From contig NC_135559.1 in the NCBI RefSeq assembly GCF_964340395.1, forward strand, positions 17,416,050 to 17,468,549: a stretch of 52,500 bases of DNA. Reading direction: 5' to 3'. The stretch is from Glandiceps talaboti. Taxonomy: Eukaryota > Hemichordata > Enteropneusta > Spengelidae. Made by a program: the position numbers and the translations under genes. Under the pieces are notes generated by a model, which ran no database searches, was not told where the DNA came from, and was given only the letters and a program-made list of their open reading frames with translations. This document shows positions 46,259 through 52,500 of the stretch, one piece after another (the stretch's first letter is position 1; each line of letters starts with the position of its first letter).

Positions 46259-47335
46259 TGGATGTGTGTGTGTGTGTGTGTGTGTGTGTAAACAACTTAA
46301 AGTCAAAATTTACTGAACCGATTGCCATGATATTTGGTGGGTCCATTACCTTGGGTGTCTAGTTGGGAAATTGTTCAAATCAAAATGATCGCATCACAGG
46401 TATGTGATTTGGGTAAAAAAATGTGATTTTTGGTCAAAAAACTTAAACTCAGAAACTACTGGGTGCGATTGGTGACCAGATTGGTGCGAAATTTGGTGGG
46501 AACATTCTTAAGGGGGTTTAAAGTAAGATTTGTTCATGACATGATGATTCCATCAGTGATATGCAAATTAGGGCTAAAAATGTGTCTTTTTGGTTAAAAA
46601 TCTATAATTCCAGAAGTACTGAGCAGATTGGGCTGAAATTTCATGGGAATGTATCTAGGGATGTATTGACGAAGAAATATTAAGCATACAATGATTCCAT
46701 GAGTGATATAATGCAAATTAGGTGTAAAATGTTCATTTTTGGTCAAAAACTTATATCTCAAAAAGTACTTGGTCACCGAGTCTGAAACTTGGTGAGATGT
46801 TTCTGAAAGTGTTATTCTGCAGATTTTCTTCAAAACAAAATTGGCATTAGCGAACATGACCACGCCCTTAGCAACGACCAAATGGCAGTATATTTTGGTC
46901 AGATAACATCATCTGGTAGGCAAATGAGTAAACATTCAAAAAATGTATGCAAATACCCTAGCAACCATGACCACGCCCATAGCAACAGCCAAACGGTCGT
47001 GTATTTCACAAAGATAACAACAGGGATTAATAGACAATTGAATAAACATTCAAAAAATGTATGTAAATTTGCCTAGCAACAAGATCACGCCCATAGCAAC
47101 AGCCAAATAATCACGTATATTGCAAATATAACAACAGGAATAGAAAGACAAATGAATAAACATTCAAAACATGTATGCAAATGTGCCTAGCAACAAGACC
47201 ACGCCCATAGCAACAGCCAAATGATAGCATATATCGTAAAGATAGCAACATTCAACAAATGACCACTTATTGTTAGCATGGACTACCATATGGATGAACA
47301 TTTTTAGAAACTGTACAGTTGTGCTATGACGCCAT
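46190..47335 (+). repeat. dispersed repeat with internal tandem units (family of 7015-8045)
   Basis: Left part: (GT)n at 46,222-46,290, then ATGATATTTGGTGGGTCCAT. Middle (46,390-46,860): about four degenerate units with GATTCCAT(C/G)AGTGATAT, TGCAAATTAG and TTTTTGGT(C/T)AAAAA. Right (46,850-47,230): three units with CATAGCAACAGCCAAA and AACATTCAAAA. It aligns with the minus strand of 7015-8045. Confidence 0.8.
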
Positions 47336-49400
47336 TGGCGGTATTTTTAAAAGTCAAGTTTTATTTCTCCAAATCAAACACTACAATGTTCTCTATGGAA
47401 AGGTTGGTTAAAGGTCACACGGTAATTGAAATTGTTTTTGCGTTAAAAAATTAAGCAAATCACAAGTTTGGGATAACACAATGTTTGGGTTTCTTTTGCC
47501 CCTTTTTTATATCTTGTGTATTGAATTTCATGTCATTTGTTGTAAAGTGAGTGGTGTGTATGTCTGAAGTTTTGAATTATGTACTTGGATGTAGAAATGT
47601 TGATAATTTTGGTACACACTTCTGTACTCCTATAGCAGCCATCTTTGATTTTTCCCATAATGCCTCACAATGTCAAAGGTTATATTTGATATTCATTCTT
47701 GCCAGTCTTTTGTCTTTGAAATGTAAGTGTACTGAACTTTGTAGATTACAAAAGAGTGATGTTTGTAACAATATGTATTTGAAATATTTTAACCATTTCG
47801 AAAAGTGATCTGTGACCTTTGACATTTCAAGGGATTCTGGGAGTTATCCAAGATGGCAGCTATAAGCTAATAACTCTTTGTTTTTGCATGAAGTTATTTT
47901 TAATGGTTTGATTATATGCTCTTGTTGTACATGTTTACTGCTATACTTTCATTTAAATTAATTTGACAGAAATTGAAGTATTTTACAAAGAAATGACTTG
48001 AGGATGACATTTAGGCTTTTCTCAATCCCAACAATTCCAAATTGTAAACAATGTATTTTGTATAGATAGAAATACAACTAAAGCAATCCAGTGCTGGCCC
48101 CTATATGATCATGTTGTGACCCAGGTTCTTGGAACCTTGTGGGTAATGTTGTTAATTTATATTTATGTTGTAAGCTTTATACCTTTGTGCATATAGTAAA
48201 GACAAAAGTAATTCACTTCATGTGTGAGAGGGCGATGTTCGTCTTGACGTCTTGACCTTTCGCCTTCCCATCATGTTCATGTTGTAGGTAGTGATTTCAT
48301 GTCTTCAGAAAAACTATTTAATTTGTGTAGTAATCCAAAGCATCCAGACTCTTGATGTATGCCAAACGAAAGATGACATATTTATCAATATCCTAGTGAA
48401 GTTTGGAAAGTTTTTATTTAGATTTTACTACTTTTTGAGACATTGAAACATCTGTGATTGAACTGTCATAGGCGCCTACTTGTGTTTAGTATTGCGTCAT
48501 AGATGTATTTCAAGTTTTGATGAGCTTGTAACTTTTTATTTTAGTATTTTATTGTAAAGTTGTTACTCTCTTGACCTTTCGCCTTCCCATCATGTTGTAG
48601 ATGGTGATGAAGAATTAAACCAGCAAAGTGTCGATCACAATTCAAACGAACAGTCTCGTGTTGTTGTTGTGTGAGAGCCTAGTGTGTGCAGTGATAACAC
48701 GAGGCGCAAACTGGTCGAGCAGTTGGGACACAAAGCGCCTCCGGGCCCCCGATCGGCAACCGACCGCCACAATGTATATGATGTTCATGTACAAATACAT
48801 TGGCAAAATTTGTCAGTTTAAGAATTGTGTTGCATACATGCACATAATAGACCAGTCTATTTTATTTGTCAAACTTTCCTGAGCATGTTAATATCAGAAT
48901 TGTCAAGTATTTCAATATTGTTTCCCATTGGCTTTCTTCTTGGTGTATGAGGTAATTAATCAATAAATACACACTTAAAACAATTTTATTCTCATTTATC
49001 TACTTTATGGTGGATGCAGCAATATGTGTGTGTTCGTGCAAGTCTTGTTTATTTTTCAACAGAAAATTGACACTGGTTGATATTTATATTACTAGTTTAT
49101 TATCCCTCAAGGGAAATGCGTCTTGCAACAACTGACATTGAAAAATACAGATACACAGTAAAATGTACAACTAGGATGTACAAAAACATGGAAAACTGGG
49201 TATGAAAAGTACATCAAATAGACCCACACTTCAGACATGTACTCTGAGTAGTCTCTTATTTTAGTAATCAAATCAGAGTGAAGTAATTTGCTTGACAGAA
49301 GCCATAAAATAAACCTTACAAATTAGAACTTGAACACATATTAAAGCATTCTGCTGTTATCACAAGTTGTGCTACAAATAATTTACACACCTTCCACTGT
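47336..49400. other. gene-free AT-rich stretch
   Basis: No recognisable gene. Contains a direct repeat of TTGACCTTTCGCCTTCCCAT (about 48,258 and 48,573), a small GC-rich patch at 48,690-48,775 and an AATAAA at 48,962-48,967 that could be a distal polyadenylation signal for a plus-strand transcript. Confidence 0.5.
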
Positions 49401-49404
49401 CAAC

Positions 49405-52500
<3,096 letters not shown>

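Noticed and set aside
48625-48790. tRNA or tRNA-derived SINE in a GC-rich patch
   Set aside because: No convincing A-box/B-box pair or cloverleaf could be built on either strand.

Overview
This is a eukaryotic (metazoan, intron-rich, AT-rich) genomic window, about nine tenths non-coding. Spliceosomal introns with GT-AG borders, exons matching conserved animal families (SENP/Ulp1, cullin-3, TM9SF2), a non-LTR retrotransposon, many small foldback elements and very abundant mini- and microsatellites suggest a marine invertebrate. The sequence alone does not fix the species.

Layout. (1) 1-14,700: gene-free repeat territory made of TGTA microsatellites, about 0.9-1 kb monomers in alternating A1/A2 dimers, a duplicated AT-rich block and minisatellites. 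(2) 14,941-about 29,930, minus strand: a SENP-type SUMO protease gene. Seven exons from 27,046 down to 14,941 join to exactly 718 codons, and the His-Asp-Cys triad is visible. Its introns hold a 43-bp minisatellite of about 76 copies and a young 5'-truncated LINE (19,787-22,460) flanked by a perfect 107-bp duplication. (3) 29,930-30,152: a probable bidirectional TATA-less promoter with CRE-, GC-box- and ETS-like sites. (4) 30,335-32,640: nested foldback elements inside a 54-bp minisatellite. (5) 33,070-34,329, plus strand: two exons of a cullin-3 gene, the first broken by a small inverted-repeat element. (6) 35,241-43,461, plus strand: ten exons for the C-terminal part of a TM9SF2-like nonaspanin, ending in KVD-stop. 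Three internal exons show frame breaks and the N-terminal part is not found. (7) 43,462-52,500: 3' flank, a dispersed repeat that also occurs inverted at 7.0-8.0 kb, and a macrosatellite with embedded CTGT tracts.

Most notable signal: tandem repeats have formed over exon/5'-splice-site junctions. In SENP a 108-bp unit carrying the exon end and its donor is present three times, in frame. In TM9SF2 a roughly 55-bp unit carrying the exon end and donor occurs about 17 times, 14 of them with a perfect GTAAGT. A third array in the SENP 5' intron repeats an acceptor-to-donor, cryptic-exon-like unit four times. No previously undescribed multi-gene system is apparent. The window instead shows how local repeat growth, transposons and gene fragments reshape animal genes.
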